Assembly (NCBI GenBank): GCA_002069765.1
Contig: MWBZ01000011.1
Location: forward strand, 25,459-89,458
From: a bacterium ADurb.Bin243
GTDB lineage: Bacteria > Muiribacteriota > UBA9980
Direction: 5' to 3'
DNA: 64,000 nucleotides
Shown here one piece after another: positions 25,506 to 35,535 of the stretch. Each line of letters starts with the position of its first letter. Position 1 is the first letter of the stretch. The notes below the pieces were generated by a model that saw only the letters and a list, made by a program, of their open reading frames with translations, was not told the origin of the DNA and made no database searches. The position numbers were made by a program, and so were the translations under genes.

Positions 25506-27180
25506 TTTCCGTATGAACTTCCCTGGCAAGGCTTATTAAGCCGTCCGCCTGCGAAGACTGAAAAGCGTATGAGTTTTGCATTTCGCCCGAGTCCATCGAC
25601 TCGTTCGAATCGAACGCAGCGGCCGAATAGCTTTCCATTTCGGCTATCGCTTTCGAGCAGAGCGAAATGACTTCGGTGTTTTTTTCGAACAGCTCGTGAG
25701 ACATCAAAGTCTTTTTCAGCTCTTCGAAACGTTCTGTTTCGCGCTGGTTAAAACATCTCTGGGCGAGCATTTTAAGCGCCGTAATGGCGCAGCACCTTAC
25801 ATAAACCGTTTCGTGGTTCATGGCGTCTATTATCTCGGGCGCGCATTCTTCGTATCTGGCGAATTTTGCCACGTTAACGAGTTTTATTCCTTTTACGTAA
25901 TCGTTCGAGCCGCTGCGGCCGGAATCGCTATCCGCCGGAGCTTTGGTTTTAATATTGGCCACGTTTTTCGCCAGCTGTTTGAAGCTGGTTTTACTTTCGG
26001 GCGCTCCCGGCTTGAAAATTTCGTCTATGGTCATAAAGCTGAATTTCTGAATATCGGCGCCGGACGGTTGGTCTTTAGAGTTTTTAATGACGGCGGGCGT
26101 TTTAACGGCCTGCATAACCGGGCCGGCGGCCGGCGAGCCTTTTAAAATATTGGAACTTCCCGCGAATTCTCCGTTAAGTTTGGAGTTTATATATAACATG
26201 GCTTCCACTATTACCGGATCGTCATATTGAGCCAGCGCGCATGATATGGCAAAAAGCCTGTCGCGGTCGTCGGTCTGGTAAGCTTCTATAACCAGTTTAT
26301 GAGGCTGTTCGAAAAATACCGACCGGTCCACGCCTAAATCCATGCCGGCGTTATCCTGCAAGTACGCTTCGCCGGCCGGCGCGCCTGTTAAATAAGAGCC
26401 GGGATTATATTCCGCCTGGGAGTCCACTTTCTGAACGCTTTTGATATATTCGCTGTTTTCGATAATGTTGACCATCTCCTCGGTAATAAAATGCTTGTTG
26501 GTGCGCATTATAAACCCGTTAACCGCGCTCTGGACCTTCAAACTTTCATGTGATAAAAGCGGGGTGAGTATCATTAAAAGCCTGTCGTCTTCGCGGAAAT
26601 CTTCCAGCTGCTCTATAAGGCGGCAAATTTCATCTTCAGAATGCGCATGAACGAATTTTTCGTAAATTTTAGCGAAATCGTCGTATGCGAAAGTATCTAT
26701 AAGCAATTGAAGCGTTTTTCCGTCTATTTCATAGCGGGCCTGATCGTCCGCCGAAGTGTCTTCTTCGCTAATCCGATAATTTGAATCGCCCGTATCAGGA
26801 AAAGTTTCTCCGGTCGAAGCCGATGCGTTAAATTCTTCTTCGTAAACCGCCGCGCAAGTTTTAACGGGCTCGGTAAAATCAGGAATGTTTGACGCGCTGC
26901 GCTGCGTTTCCGGCGCTTCGCCGCCCGCGGCTTTAAGGTTCGCCGCCCCTTCGGCCTGCGCTTTTTTTATCTTACGGCCGATTTCATACTGAGCGTTATA
27001 AACCGGATCGGTAAGCTTTTCGAGCAGGTTATGCTTGCGCCTGAATTTAAGGCTTTTTTCCTTTACAGGCTTATCCTGCTGAGTTTTGCCTTTACGCAGC
27101 CCTAAAAAATAAACCAGGGCCACGGCGCCCATAATAAACGAATATGTAAACAATAAAAATAAAGTTACGCTATTATCCAT
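25489..27180 (-). CDS. membrane-anchored HEAT-repeat-like protein
   Basis: 563 residues. One N-terminal membrane helix (about 5-27, LFLLFTYSFIMGAVALVYFLG), a basic segment, an acidic disordered region (about 70-150), then helical repeats. YDDPVIVEAMLY and, near 430-480, EIIDAMNHETVYVRCCAITALKML look like HEAT-type helix pairs. There is no enzymatic motif. It is probably an anchored scaffold facing the cytoplasm. No clear ribosome site or promoter is visible before the ATG. It heads an operon with a lipoprotein and a radical SAM activase; the functional link is unclear. Confidence 0.7.
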   Translation of the reverse strand: MDNSVTLFLLFTYSFIMGAVALVYFLGLRKGKTQQDKPVKEKSLKFRRKHNLLEKLTDPVYNAQYEIGRKIKKAQAEGAANLKAAGGEAPETQRSASNIPDFTEPVKTCAAVYEEEFNASASTGETFPDTGDSNYRISEEDTSADDQARYEIDGKTLQLLIDTFAYDDFAKIYEKFVHAHSEDEICRLIEQLEDFREDDRLLMILTPLLSHESLKVQSAVNGFIMRTNKHFITEEMVNIIENSEYIKSVQKVDSQAEYNPGSYLTGAPAGEAYLQDNAGMDLGVDRSVFFEQPHKLVIEAYQTDDRDRLFAISCALAQYDDPVIVEAMLYINSKLNGEFAGSSNILKGSPAAGPVMQAVKTPAVIKNSKDQPSGADIQKFSFMTIDEIFKPGAPESKTSFKQLAKNVANIKTKAPADSDSGRSGSNDYVKGIKLVNVAKFARYEECAPEIIDAMNHETVYVRCCAITALKMLAQRCFNQRETERFEELKKTLMSHELFEKNTEVISLCSKAIAEMESYSAAAFDSNESMDSGEMQNSYAFQSSQADGLISLAREVHTENAVNQ

Positions 27181-27280
27181 ATATGCAATTTATCGTCAAT
27201 TTAATGATTAATTTTATAATCGTTAAAAAGTTATTTTAAAAATAGCATTATAAAATATTTTAAAAAAATAAAAAAAGATG

Positions 27281-27309
27281 TTGACTTTATTTTAGAATTA
27301 TGATACAAT
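27281..27309 (+). promoter_or_regulatory. promoter of the tRNA-Ile/tRNA-Ala unit
   Basis: TTGACT (27281-27286), 17-nt spacer, TACAAT (27304-27309), about 50 nt ahead of tRNA-Ile. Confidence 0.7.
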
Positions 27310-27361
27310 TGCATTACTTCAATTTAAGCCATGTTTGGGGTTTGACAAATATAACACATAC

Positions 27362-27435
<74 letters not shown>

Positions 27436-27477
27436 CTGATAATCACTTATAGGCATGTGTTTAAAGAAAGATTTTAT

Positions 27478-27550
27478 GGGGGTGTAGCTCAGCTGGGAGA
27501 GCATCTGCCTTGCAAGCAGAGGGCCAGCGGTTCGATCCCGCTCACCTCCA
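27478..27550 (+). tRNA. tRNA-Ala (TGC)
   Basis: 73 nt. Acceptor GGGGGTG pairs with CACCTCC with one G-U; the anticodon arm CTGCCTTGCAAGCAG has anticodon TGC; the T arm has GGTTCGATCCC. CCA is not encoded. It lies 42 nt after tRNA-Ile in the same transcript. Confidence 0.96.
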
Positions 27551-27560
27551 TGTCATAATA

Positions 27561-27590
27561 AAAAAGGACTGCATCATTGCGGTCCTTTTT
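27561..27590 (+). terminator. intrinsic terminator of the tRNA unit
   Basis: AAAAAGGACTGCA and TGCGGTCCTTTTT form the stem, 10 nt after tRNA-Ala; the T run continues past the hairpin. Confidence 0.85.
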
Positions 27591-27657
27591 TATTTTCCGC
27601 TTTAACGCCTGCCGGCGCCGGGCGTAAATTCCGGAAAATACCGCTAATATTATTGCG

Positions 27658-27687
27658 TTGACAACGGGTAAAGGTTTGTTATATAAT
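27658..27687 (+). promoter_or_regulatory. promoter of the amidase operon
   Basis: Perfect TTGACA (27658-27663), 18-nt spacer, perfect TATAAT (27682-27687). Confidence 0.75.
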
Positions 27688-27722
27688 TATGACTCATAAA
27701 GTTAATATATAGAAGGGTGTTT

Positions 27723-28598
27723 ATGTTGAAAATATCAAAAGCGTTAAAATTCATAATCCGTTTATCCCTTTATGTTACTATAATCACTATGCTGCCGGCT
27801 TTTAATCAAAGCTTCGTTTACGCGGCCGTAAAACAGCCGGCCGGGCAAAGCGTCAAATATATTTTAATAAAAGCCATCGATACCGATTCCAGCCGCGCCA
27901 TTAATTCGGCCGCAATAACCATAAATAAGCGCATATTTTTATCCACTTCGCCTTCCGGCATAATAAAGGTCGATATAAGCTCGAAAGAACTTTCCGGCTT
28001 CGACTTTTTAGATATACAGGCAAAGCGTGAAGGGTATTTTGACGAAAGCCTCGAAATTTCCATCAAAGACCCCTCTAAAATAGCCCAGCCGGTTAAAATT
28101 AAAATGAAGCAGAAAATGGGAACGCTGAGCGGAGTTATAACCGGCTGCTGGAGCGATAAAGACGGGCATTATAAAGATTCCTACTCCAACGAGGAAATTA
28201 AAGTATTCGGCAAAGCTCTTTCCTCGCAGCATATCATATATAAATTCAAATCGGACGCCGAAGGCTATTTTAAAATATTCAACCTGCCCGTCGGAACTTA
28301 TGAGATCGAAATCAGGCACAAGCAATGGCCCGTTTCCGTGGAAAAACAGGGCGAAGATATCAGCCGCGAGTTCAGCATAAGAAAGTGCAACCGCGAGCAA
28401 TACCATAAAAACGATAAAAACCCGTCTAAAGATAAAGACGGCGGCGGAACCTCAAAATTCGACCTGAACGAAAGCCTTAATCAAAAAGACGGCGGCGCCG
28501 TTAAAAATTATCTTAAAATAGACGGTTATAATGTTAAAGATAAAAAGAATACTGAAAAAACAAATGTTAAAAACGGCGATAAAAATAAAAGCAAATAA
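27723..28598 (+). CDS. secreted protein with carboxypeptidase-regulatory-like domains
   Basis: 291 residues from ATG 27723 (GTG two codons upstream is weaker; AAGGG lies 5 nt ahead of the ATG). Signal peptide ending FVYAAV. Two transthyretin/Ig-like beta domains are likely: about 45-130 (ISSKELSGFDFLDIQAKREGY) and about 130-220 (TLSGVITGCWSDKDG, YKFKSDAEGYFKIFNLPVG, YEIEI), which fits CarboxypepD_reg-like folds. The Lys/Asn/Asp-rich tail is disordered. The 3' end overlaps the amidase gene by up to 68 nt. Confidence 0.72.
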   Translation: MLKISKALKFIIRLSLYVTIITMLPAFNQSFVYAAVKQPAGQSVKYILIKAIDTDSSRAINSAAITINKRIFLSTSPSGIIKVDISSKELSGFDFLDIQAKREGYFDESLEISIKDPSKIAQPVKIKMKQKMGTLSGVITGCWSDKDGHYKDSYSNEEIKVFGKALSSQHIIYKFKSDAEGYFKIFNLPVGTYEIEIRHKQWPVSVEKQGEDISREFSIRKCNREQYHKNDKNPSKDKDGGGTSKFDLNESLNQKDGGAVKNYLKIDGYNVKDKKNTEKTNVKNGDKNKSK

Positions 28599-30093
28599 AA
28601 AGCTGGCGTTTTTTTCTATATACGGGGGCGTAATAAAGGCCGCAGCGCTTTTTTGCGCCGTTTTGCTGGCGTTCGCTCTTTACGGCGGCCCGGCGTTCGC
28701 GGCATCCACACTTTTATTGACCGATTCAAAAACTTTCTTTCTATCGGACGCGGTAAAGGTGGTTTTTTACTTCAACCGCCAGCCGCAAATAAAACCGGTT
28801 AAATCAAATAACCGGCTCGAATTCGTAATCGATTTCCCCGAATGCGACTTTTTAATTAAAAAATATAAGCAAAATATCAAAGACGAATTGCTCAACGGCA
28901 TACTTATATTTAAAACTGAAAACGCCACGCGCGCCCTGGTCAGGCAGCTGCAGATGACGCAGGTGAGAATAACTCAGGGATACGATAAATCCAGAAAAAA
29001 CTTTTACGTATCGGCGCTTTTTTACAGGCCTTACGAACGGTATTCAAAATACGAAGCCCGTCTCGCCGAAATAGAACGATATAAAAAAAAGGGAGTACCC
29101 GTAGTTTTAATAGACGCCGGGCATGGCGGAAAAGACCCCGGCGCCAAAAGCATTTACGGCGATATCGAAAAATCGCTCAATTTAAAGTTCGCGCGGATGA
29201 TCGTAAGCGCTATCAACGAAACCGGCCTTTGCAGAGCTTATCTCACAAGAAGCGGAGACCAGTTTTTATCGCTCGGCAGGCGCGTCTTTCTGGCCAACCA
29301 ATACGGGGCCGACGCTTTTATTTCCATACATTTCAACGCCAATAAATCTAAAAAAGTGAGGGGTTTTGAAATATATTATCTTTCCAGCGGAACGGCTTCA
29401 GACAAGGCGGCTGAAATACTCGCAAATATAGAAAACTCGGCCGAATTTCTCGACGAAAATATAGCGGGCGAGCAGGATTATCAGGTACAGTCGATATTAC
29501 TCGACCTTAAAGAAAAAGAAAATATAAAAGAATCCGGAATACTATCTACCATCATAACCGGATGGGTTTCAAAGATAGCCGCATATCCAGCTTCAGAGCC
29601 CAAGCAGGCAAACTTCGCCGTATTAAGAAACCTCAATATGCCTTCCATACTGGTCGAAATCGGATACCTTTCCAACGAAAACGATCTGTCGTTTTTGCGC
29701 TCGTCGTCGAACTTCGAAGAAATTTGCTCCAGAATAGCCATCGGAACCATTAATTATCTATGCCCGAAGGCGGCCCTCGACTACAGCATAATTAAAAATA
29801 ATAACGGCGGCGAAGTAAAAGCCGCCGCGCCTAAAAAAAACCAGGCCGTAAAGGCACCCACCGGCGCGGACGCTCTGGCCGAAGTTATAATCGCCGCTAA
29901 AAATAAAACCAGCCGGAAAAATTTAAAACCAGCCGAAACGAAAAAAATCGAATATAAAGTAAAAAAAGGCGACACGCTAAGTAAAATAGCAAAAAAATTT
30001 AAAATAGACCTTAAAAAACTCATGGAATTAAATAACAAAACGGCCGCTGGCTCGATCTTTCCCGGCGAGGTTTTAAAGATATCCAATGATTGA
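28531..30093 (+). CDS. N-acetylmuramoyl-L-alanine amidase with AMIN-like and LysM domains
   Basis: 520 residues. A basic N-terminus and hydrophobic signal (about 28-58, ending PAFA), an AMIN-like beta domain (about 60-165), an amidase_3 domain (about 187-412) and a C-terminal LysM (about 470-518, YKVKKGDTLSKIAKKFKI). Zinc/catalytic motifs are visible: IDAGHGGKDPGA (His), a Glu in EKSLNL, ISIHFNA (His) and ILVEIGYLSN (catalytic Glu). It cleaves the amide between muramic acid and stem peptide, typically at cell separation. The start is uncertain: ATG 28531 overlaps the previous gene by 68 nt; ATG 28564 is also possible. Confidence 0.9.
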   Translation: MLKIKRILKKQMLKTAIKIKANKKLAFFSIYGGVIKAAALFCAVLLAFALYGGPAFAASTLLLTDSKTFFLSDAVKVVFYFNRQPQIKPVKSNNRLEFVIDFPECDFLIKKYKQNIKDELLNGILIFKTENATRALVRQLQMTQVRITQGYDKSRKNFYVSALFYRPYERYSKYEARLAEIERYKKKGVPVVLIDAGHGGKDPGAKSIYGDIEKSLNLKFARMIVSAINETGLCRAYLTRSGDQFLSLGRRVFLANQYGADAFISIHFNANKSKKVRGFEIYYLSSGTASDKAAEILANIENSAEFLDENIAGEQDYQVQSILLDLKEKENIKESGILSTIITGWVSKIAAYPASEPKQANFAVLRNLNMPSILVEIGYLSNENDLSFLRSSSNFEEICSRIAIGTINYLCPKAALDYSIIKNNNGGEVKAAAPKKNQAVKAPTGADALAEVIIAAKNKTSRKNLKPAETKKIEYKVKKGDTLSKIAKKFKIDLKKLMELNNKTAAGSIFPGEVLKISND

Positions 30094-32722
30094 CGATCGC
30101 GCGCTTAAGATACTTGTAACCAGGCTCACGCCCGAAAAAACCGTTTCGCTTTCATTTTCGCATAAATTCATACTGGATCTGCTCGAACGCCGTTTCAACA
30201 AATCGGTATTCGTAGATTATTTCTTTTTTCCGGAATATAAAAAGTTTATAAGCCTCAAAAATAATAAATTCCAGGGCGCCGTTTCGCAAAAAGCCGGAAT
30301 AGATATTTCATTATTCGACATTATCGCGGTTTCTAATTCTTTTCAGCTTGAATTATTCAATTTATTTCACCTGATTTCAATTTTGAAAGCCCCTTTTAAA
30401 TTAAAAGACAGGTTGAAAGACGAAAAAGTTCCGCTTATAATAGCCGGGGGGGTGAACACTCCATCGATCGCCGCCGTCACAGGCGCTCCGGAAGGAACCG
30501 AAGGCATGACCGACGACGGTTCGTCCTCCTTAATCGACGCTATTTTTATGGGCGAAGCCGAAACGAACCTGCCGGCTTTTATACAAACCCTTCTGAATAA
30601 CCCGGACTGGAAAAAAAATAAATACGAGCTTCTCGGCAAAGCTTCGCAAAGCATAGCGGGCGTTTATTTTCCGCCGGCATATATTCACCGGTTCGAACGC
30701 ACAGGTCCGGACGGTGAAAACGCGCTCGCCGCAATACTAGCGGCTGACGGAAAAGATTCGCAGTTGAAACCGGTCCGTTCGTCTTATATTGAAAATATCG
30801 ACACGGTACATGAATTCAACGGGGCCATATTCGACGATTCGCCCAACGGCGCCACCGTGCCCGTTGAAATATCCAGGGGCTGCGCTTCCATGTGTTCTTT
30901 CTGTAAAGAAGGCTATACGCAAAAGCCGTACCGCGAAAAAAGCGCGGATGAAGTCGTTAAAATATGCGGCAGGCTGCGAGATAAAACAGGCATTTCACGG
31001 TTCAACCTGTATTCTTATAACTTCAGCGACCACAGCCATATCCACGAAATCGTAAAAGGCCTGGCCGAAAGATCCATGGAAGCCGAAGTTAAAAGCCAGC
31101 GCGCGGATACAGCGCTTAAAACGCCTAAACTTTTATCGTATCTCCAATCGATCGGTTCGGCTTCGCCGACCTTTGCCATAGAAGGAATTTCAGGCCGGCT
31201 GCGAAGCTATCTTTCCAAAAACCTCGATCAAGCAACTATAAATAGTTTCGCAGATTCGGTTTTCATGACCAAACCGCGACAGATAAAACTTTTTTTCATT
31301 ATAACCGGCCTCGAAAACGAATCGGACCTGGCCGAATTCAACGATTTTTTCACGAGACTCGTTAAAAACAGAAAAAACTTTTCCCCTTCGACTTCTATCG
31401 TGATTTCGCTTATGCCTCTGGTGCCCTGCCAGAAGACCCCGCTGATGTTCGCCCCTGCGCCAGACGGCGAGCGGGTTTATAAAATAATAGATAAAATAAG
31501 CAAAACCGCCGGCGGTTGTGAAAAAACCGTCGTAAGAAGCTCTATCGGCCGAAAACTTTATGAAATTACGGCGATAATGGAGTACGGCGGGCGTGAAATT
31601 ACCCGCTGCCTTTACGATCTGGCGATCAACGGCGGGTTCGTTTACTATGAAGATATCGACGACAAAGCATATAACCGTTTTATACAAAGCGTCAAAAAAG
31701 CCGGGTTCGCGTTTTCAAAGTTTTACGGCGAAAAAGATATGAAAACGGTCTTTAACTCCGACGACCGCGAATACGGCGTCACTAAAATTTTTTTATACAA
31801 AGCCTGGATTTCGGCGAAAAATTTTAAAGACATGCCGCGCTGCCTTAGAAATTCGGCAGATAAATGCTGCGGCTGCGGCGCCTGCTGCGGTGAAACCGCC
31901 GTTTATAAAAACGCCGGGGCCGAAAAAAACGACCGCGATTTCAATATAAAAAGAGATTCCGGCGCTAATAAAAAAAGAAGCGTTCTATCGGTTTTTATAG
32001 GCGATAAAATAGATATCCCGCATGGGCTTATTTCACCGCTTATGAACGGCAGTCCGTTTAAAATACTCGAAGATTCTATCTCAAAATTATCGCTAAACCC
32101 GAATTCGTTTTACGGAAAAAATTATTATTTAATAGAATGCCCCGAAGGTTCCGCCAAACCTTCAAAAATGCCGGATAAAAACAAAAAAGCAGCCGGCGGC
32201 GAAGCCTTAACTCTTAATAATCCGGCTGTTAACGATTATAAATCTTTTGATTTTCTGCTGGAATATAATTATATTTTCGCCAGAGTCAATTTCGACCCGC
32301 GTTTTTTTAAGCCGGGCGACACCGGCAAATCGGCCGCAACGCTTTTTAGCAGGCTCAATCCTAAATTCAAACCGGCTAAATTCAAATCGGATTGCACTTA
32401 TTTTAAAGAAAACCGCCGCGCTTCCGGCGCCGCCGGATTCACATGCCTGACCAACGCCGACGGGCTAAAAAAAAGGCCGGCAATGCCCGTAATATTAATA
32501 GATAATGAAACATCTGCGATTTACGCGCTTTTCAAACTAGATAAAGAAATACTCGATATTATCGCCGGGGCCGAAATACTCGAATACGTTAAATTTTACG
32601 ACTATAACGTAAAAGACCCCCAAACCATCTGCGGCAAATGCGGCAGGGTCATGTCTCATACGCCGGAAACTTTTAAAAGCTTTTCATCTTCCGAATGCTT
32701 CGTCTGCGGGCTTCTTTCGTAA
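30086..32722 (+). CDS. large B12-binding-like radical SAM protein with Cys-rich C-terminus
   Basis: 878 residues. The N-terminal B12-binding-like region (about 1-175) has PLIIAGGVNTPS and the acidic GEAE motif. The radical SAM core starts with EISRGCASMCSFCKEGY (CxxxCxxC) near 265 and keeps the barrel strands (FNLYSYNFSD, FAIEGISGRLR). This layout resembles the TIGR03960-type radical SAM family. Additional features are a Cys cluster CCGCGACC near 590 and a C-terminal CGKCGRV-x-CFVCG zinc ribbon. The substrate is unknown. It overlaps the amidase gene by 8 nt, so it belongs to the same operon. Confidence 0.82.
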   Translation: MIDDRALKILVTRLTPEKTVSLSFSHKFILDLLERRFNKSVFVDYFFFPEYKKFISLKNNKFQGAVSQKAGIDISLFDIIAVSNSFQLELFNLFHLISILKAPFKLKDRLKDEKVPLIIAGGVNTPSIAAVTGAPEGTEGMTDDGSSSLIDAIFMGEAETNLPAFIQTLLNNPDWKKNKYELLGKASQSIAGVYFPPAYIHRFERTGPDGENALAAILAADGKDSQLKPVRSSYIENIDTVHEFNGAIFDDSPNGATVPVEISRGCASMCSFCKEGYTQKPYREKSADEVVKICGRLRDKTGISRFNLYSYNFSDHSHIHEIVKGLAERSMEAEVKSQRADTALKTPKLLSYLQSIGSASPTFAIEGISGRLRSYLSKNLDQATINSFADSVFMTKPRQIKLFFIITGLENESDLAEFNDFFTRLVKNRKNFSPSTSIVISLMPLVPCQKTPLMFAPAPDGERVYKIIDKISKTAGGCEKTVVRSSIGRKLYEITAIMEYGGREITRCLYDLAINGGFVYYEDIDDKAYNRFIQSVKKAGFAFSKFYGEKDMKTVFNSDDREYGVTKIFLYKAWISAKNFKDMPRCLRNSADKCCGCGACCGETAVYKNAGAEKNDRDFNIKRDSGANKKRSVLSVFIGDKIDIPHGLISPLMNGSPFKILEDSISKLSLNPNSFYGKNYYLIECPEGSAKPSKMPDKNKKAAGGEALTLNNPAVNDYKSFDFLLEYNYIFARVNFDPRFFKPGDTGKSAATLFSRLNPKFKPAKFKSDCTYFKENRRASGAAGFTCLTNADGLKKRPAMPVILIDNETSAIYALFKLDKEILDIIAGAEILEYVKFYDYNVKDPQTICGKCGRVMSHTPETFKSFSSSECFVCGLLS

Positions 32723-32751
32723 CAATACTCTCTGAAATATAATCCCATAGA

Positions 32752-32780
32752 TTGAATTTACCGCTCGAATTTAGTATAAT
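32752..32780 (+). promoter_or_regulatory. promoter of the polytopic membrane protein gene
   Basis: TTGAAT (32752-32757), 17-nt spacer, perfect TATAAT (32775-32780). Confidence 0.65.
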
Positions 32781-32823
32781 TGAATTGAGAGAATTAAAAT
32801 AAAACACGAAAGGAGGGGTTACC

Positions 32824-34227
32824 ATGAGTGAAAAAAATGAAAAAGAAAACGTCGTCTCCGATCCAAACCCTGTGCAATCGGCTTTTTCAACAAATTCTCA
32901 GGCGCAGTCCGTTCCCGGACAAAATTCAAACAAAACTAATTTAAACGGCCCTTTCGGCCCGGTTTACAACCCGCCGGAAGAAGATTACATCCTGGCATTT
33001 AAAAAATGGGTGTTTGCAAACAATCCGTTTTACCTTTTGAGCGTGTTTTTAATGTTCTGGGGGCTTTACATAGCCAGCGTCGACGGCTCCACGGGCCGCG
33101 GCCCCGAATCGCTAAAAAGCCTCATCATATTCTACGCGATAGAAAATATCTACGAAATAATAATGTTCGCCATGGCCGTATATCTTTTACAAAAGCGCGT
33201 CAATCAGCCTCATGGAAGGCTTTTAGTCTTTTTTATAATTATATTTTTATGCGACGCGACCATGTATCAGACGGTCATAGCCAATTCATGCAGCCTTAAC
33301 ACCATGTGGGCGGGCATAGCCGTGTCGTTTATTTATTTTATACTCGCGGTATGCAAAATAGGGCTGTTGATACATTTTCTAAGGATCAGCATTTGCTACG
33401 AAGCTATTTTCTACTCGCTGTCGTCGTTCGCCCTGATATATTTAACCCCGCAGATAATAAACAACATGGCGCTTAACGGCGGCGCAAAATATAACGTGTG
33501 GTGGGTATTCTACGCCATAATGATCGCGGCGTCGCTCACGCAGCTTCCCGTTATTTTAATGAACTGGAACAAAAAATATGAAGACTTCGTAGAAGAACGC
33601 GAAAACAAGTATTTCGGCGCATCGGAACTTTATTTTTATAAAATGATCGTCATTATTCCTTTTATAGCGGTTCCGGCGCAGATACTTTTAAACGCCGCGA
33701 GCGATCTCAAATCCATCGACCCGTCGTTTTCCAACTTCGACTACGGCTTCGTGCCCTATATTTTCTTTTCGGTCTTCTTTATACAATCGGTTTTCAAAAA
33801 CCTTGTCAATACTTATTTCATTTCCCTTAACGCCTACGATTTCACCTGCTCGCTGGTTATATTCGCCTTCGCCGTTATTACCAAACCAATAGACATTTCA
33901 ATATTCGGCGATACCATGCTTTACCCCCACCGCATTAACGTTTTGCTTATAATGACGGCGAACCTCGCTTTTATAATAACGCGTAAAAACTATATGAGCC
34001 TGTCATTTCTGACCGCGCTCATTTTGTTCTACACAAAAAGCTATTACTATGGCGTCATCGATTATTTCAATTCGTCTTCGACGATGCGGGCCGCCGCGTT
34101 TATCATAGCGTCATTCGCCACACTGGCGGCCGGATTCGTTCTGAGCGTTTATTCAAAAGAACCTGCCGCGGCCATTGTTATACCAAACCCAAACGGCAAA
34201 AACGATAATTTAGAAACCAAAAATTAA
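32824..34227 (+). CDS. polytopic membrane protein, unknown function
   Basis: 467 residues. A disordered Ser/Asn/Pro/Gln-rich cytosolic N-terminus (1-55) precedes about twelve hydrophobic segments (for example FYLLSVFLMFWGLYIASV, LLVFFIIIFLCDATMY, ALIYLTPQII). No transporter or enzyme motif is recognised. Strong AAAGGAGGGG ribosome site. It is followed 21 nt later by an unknown soluble protein and then a SUMF1-fold gene, a likely operon. Confidence 0.75.
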   Translation: MSEKNEKENVVSDPNPVQSAFSTNSQAQSVPGQNSNKTNLNGPFGPVYNPPEEDYILAFKKWVFANNPFYLLSVFLMFWGLYIASVDGSTGRGPESLKSLIIFYAIENIYEIIMFAMAVYLLQKRVNQPHGRLLVFFIIIFLCDATMYQTVIANSCSLNTMWAGIAVSFIYFILAVCKIGLLIHFLRISICYEAIFYSLSSFALIYLTPQIINNMALNGGAKYNVWWVFYAIMIAASLTQLPVILMNWNKKYEDFVEERENKYFGASELYFYKMIVIIPFIAVPAQILLNAASDLKSIDPSFSNFDYGFVPYIFFSVFFIQSVFKNLVNTYFISLNAYDFTCSLVIFAFAVITKPIDISIFGDTMLYPHRINVLLIMTANLAFIITRKNYMSLSFLTALILFYTKSYYYGVIDYFNSSSTMRAAAFIIASFATLAAGFVLSVYSKEPAAAIVIPNPNGKNDNLETKN

Positions 34228-34248
34228 ATTTTTACGGGCATAAACTAA

Positions 34249-35511
34249 ATGATTAATGAAAAAATATATTTAAACGGCAAAATAACTCTTTTAGACTACA
34301 TAGACTATTCATACGGTCTAAATTCATCCCGCGCCGCGCTTTTTTATAAAAAAAGCGCGGACGCCGGTTCTTTTAAGATACGCTACGGAAAATCAAACGA
34401 CGGCTTCGTTAATTCTTTCGTTCTGGCCGGCGGCGTTCCCTTATTCAAATGGCGCTCGTCGAAAAGCGAAACTTTTTACCATGCCGGCTTCGGAATAAAC
34501 AACATAGAAAACGGCTCGTCTGATGAAAAAAAAACGCAAACAGATGAAATAAAAGAACGCGACATAGAAACTGCGTTTACAAATTCCCTTAACTTGCTAG
34601 AAAAACTCGATACCGGTTTTTATTTATTGACTTTTGCCGATCATTACCCGGTCGGACTCGACGCAAAATTTTTCGGCGAACTTTCAAACAATCCGCTAAG
34701 ATACAAATTTAATTATACGGCAAGCGCCGCCAGGGCTTTTCCCGCATATCTTGCGCCCGCTTCGCCCGCATCGTCTTACGATATAGATAAAATCAATCAT
34801 TACCGTAAAGCCATGCGCAACGGTGAATTTATATTCTCTTCGGCTATATATTTCGACGATTTTATAAGCGTAATTCTTCGGGGCCACCACAAAGCCGCGG
34901 CAGCATACTTAGAAGGCAGGATTATTCCCTGCCTCACCGTCATTCCATGTTCCGGATACGCTCACGACAATAAAAGCGTGACTTCGCTATTTTTCGCTTC
35001 GAACCAGATAGACGCGTCCGGCATAACAAGCGACTTTCTTTTTGAAATGATGCAGAATAAAAATAAAAAAATCATTACCGAAGCCGAAACTATCGGCTAT
35101 CTTTCAAAAACCAGCGATGAATGGAATAAAAGGCACGAGCTTTTCATCGATGAAAGCACAGATGGAAAGTTTTTGAAAATAAAGACGATCGAAGGCATTT
35201 CCATTATAAAAGATATTAGCGACGATAGAATAAATTCTCTTTTGTCTTCGCCGTCGCCTGATTATAAATCCTTAGAAATGCTCTTTGACGTGCTTACAGG
35301 CCTTAACGACGGGCGCGCATACGCTCTGGCGCTCAAACTGGCCGGCTCTGAATCATACCTCGGCTTATGGCCGCAGGCTTTTTCGCATCTGGCCGCTTTT
35401 AAAAACAAAGAAGTCGAAAAACTGTTCGTCGATTATTTAATAAACGATGAATACGGCCTTTCAGATATCACAAAAATCATAGACGCATATTTTGAACATG
35501 ACAGAATTTAA
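34249..35511 (+). CDS. uncharacterised 420-residue protein
   Basis: No signal peptide or membrane segment. The middle carries DIDKINHYRKAMRNGEFI followed by VILRGHHKAAAAYLEGRIIPC, a GHHKxxAA motif reminiscent of ParB/Srx-like or DUF1015-like 'DGHHR' loops, where His and Lys often contact phosphate; this is only a resemblance. The C-terminal third is helical (LEMLFDVLTGL, LWPQAFSHLAAF). I cannot name a family. No obvious ribosome site before the ATG, so it may rely on coupling to the membrane protein gene 21 nt upstream. Confidence 0.65.
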   Translation: MINEKIYLNGKITLLDYIDYSYGLNSSRAALFYKKSADAGSFKIRYGKSNDGFVNSFVLAGGVPLFKWRSSKSETFYHAGFGINNIENGSSDEKKTQTDEIKERDIETAFTNSLNLLEKLDTGFYLLTFADHYPVGLDAKFFGELSNNPLRYKFNYTASAARAFPAYLAPASPASSYDIDKINHYRKAMRNGEFIFSSAIYFDDFISVILRGHHKAAAAYLEGRIIPCLTVIPCSGYAHDNKSVTSLFFASNQIDASGITSDFLFEMMQNKNKKIITEAETIGYLSKTSDEWNKRHELFIDESTDGKFLKIKTIEGISIIKDISDDRINSLLSSPSPDYKSLEMLFDVLTGLNDGRAYALALKLAGSESYLGLWPQAFSHLAAFKNKEVEKLFVDYLINDEYGLSDITKIIDAYFEHDRI

Positions 35512-35535
35512 AATTTAATATTATACGGAGGCGTT

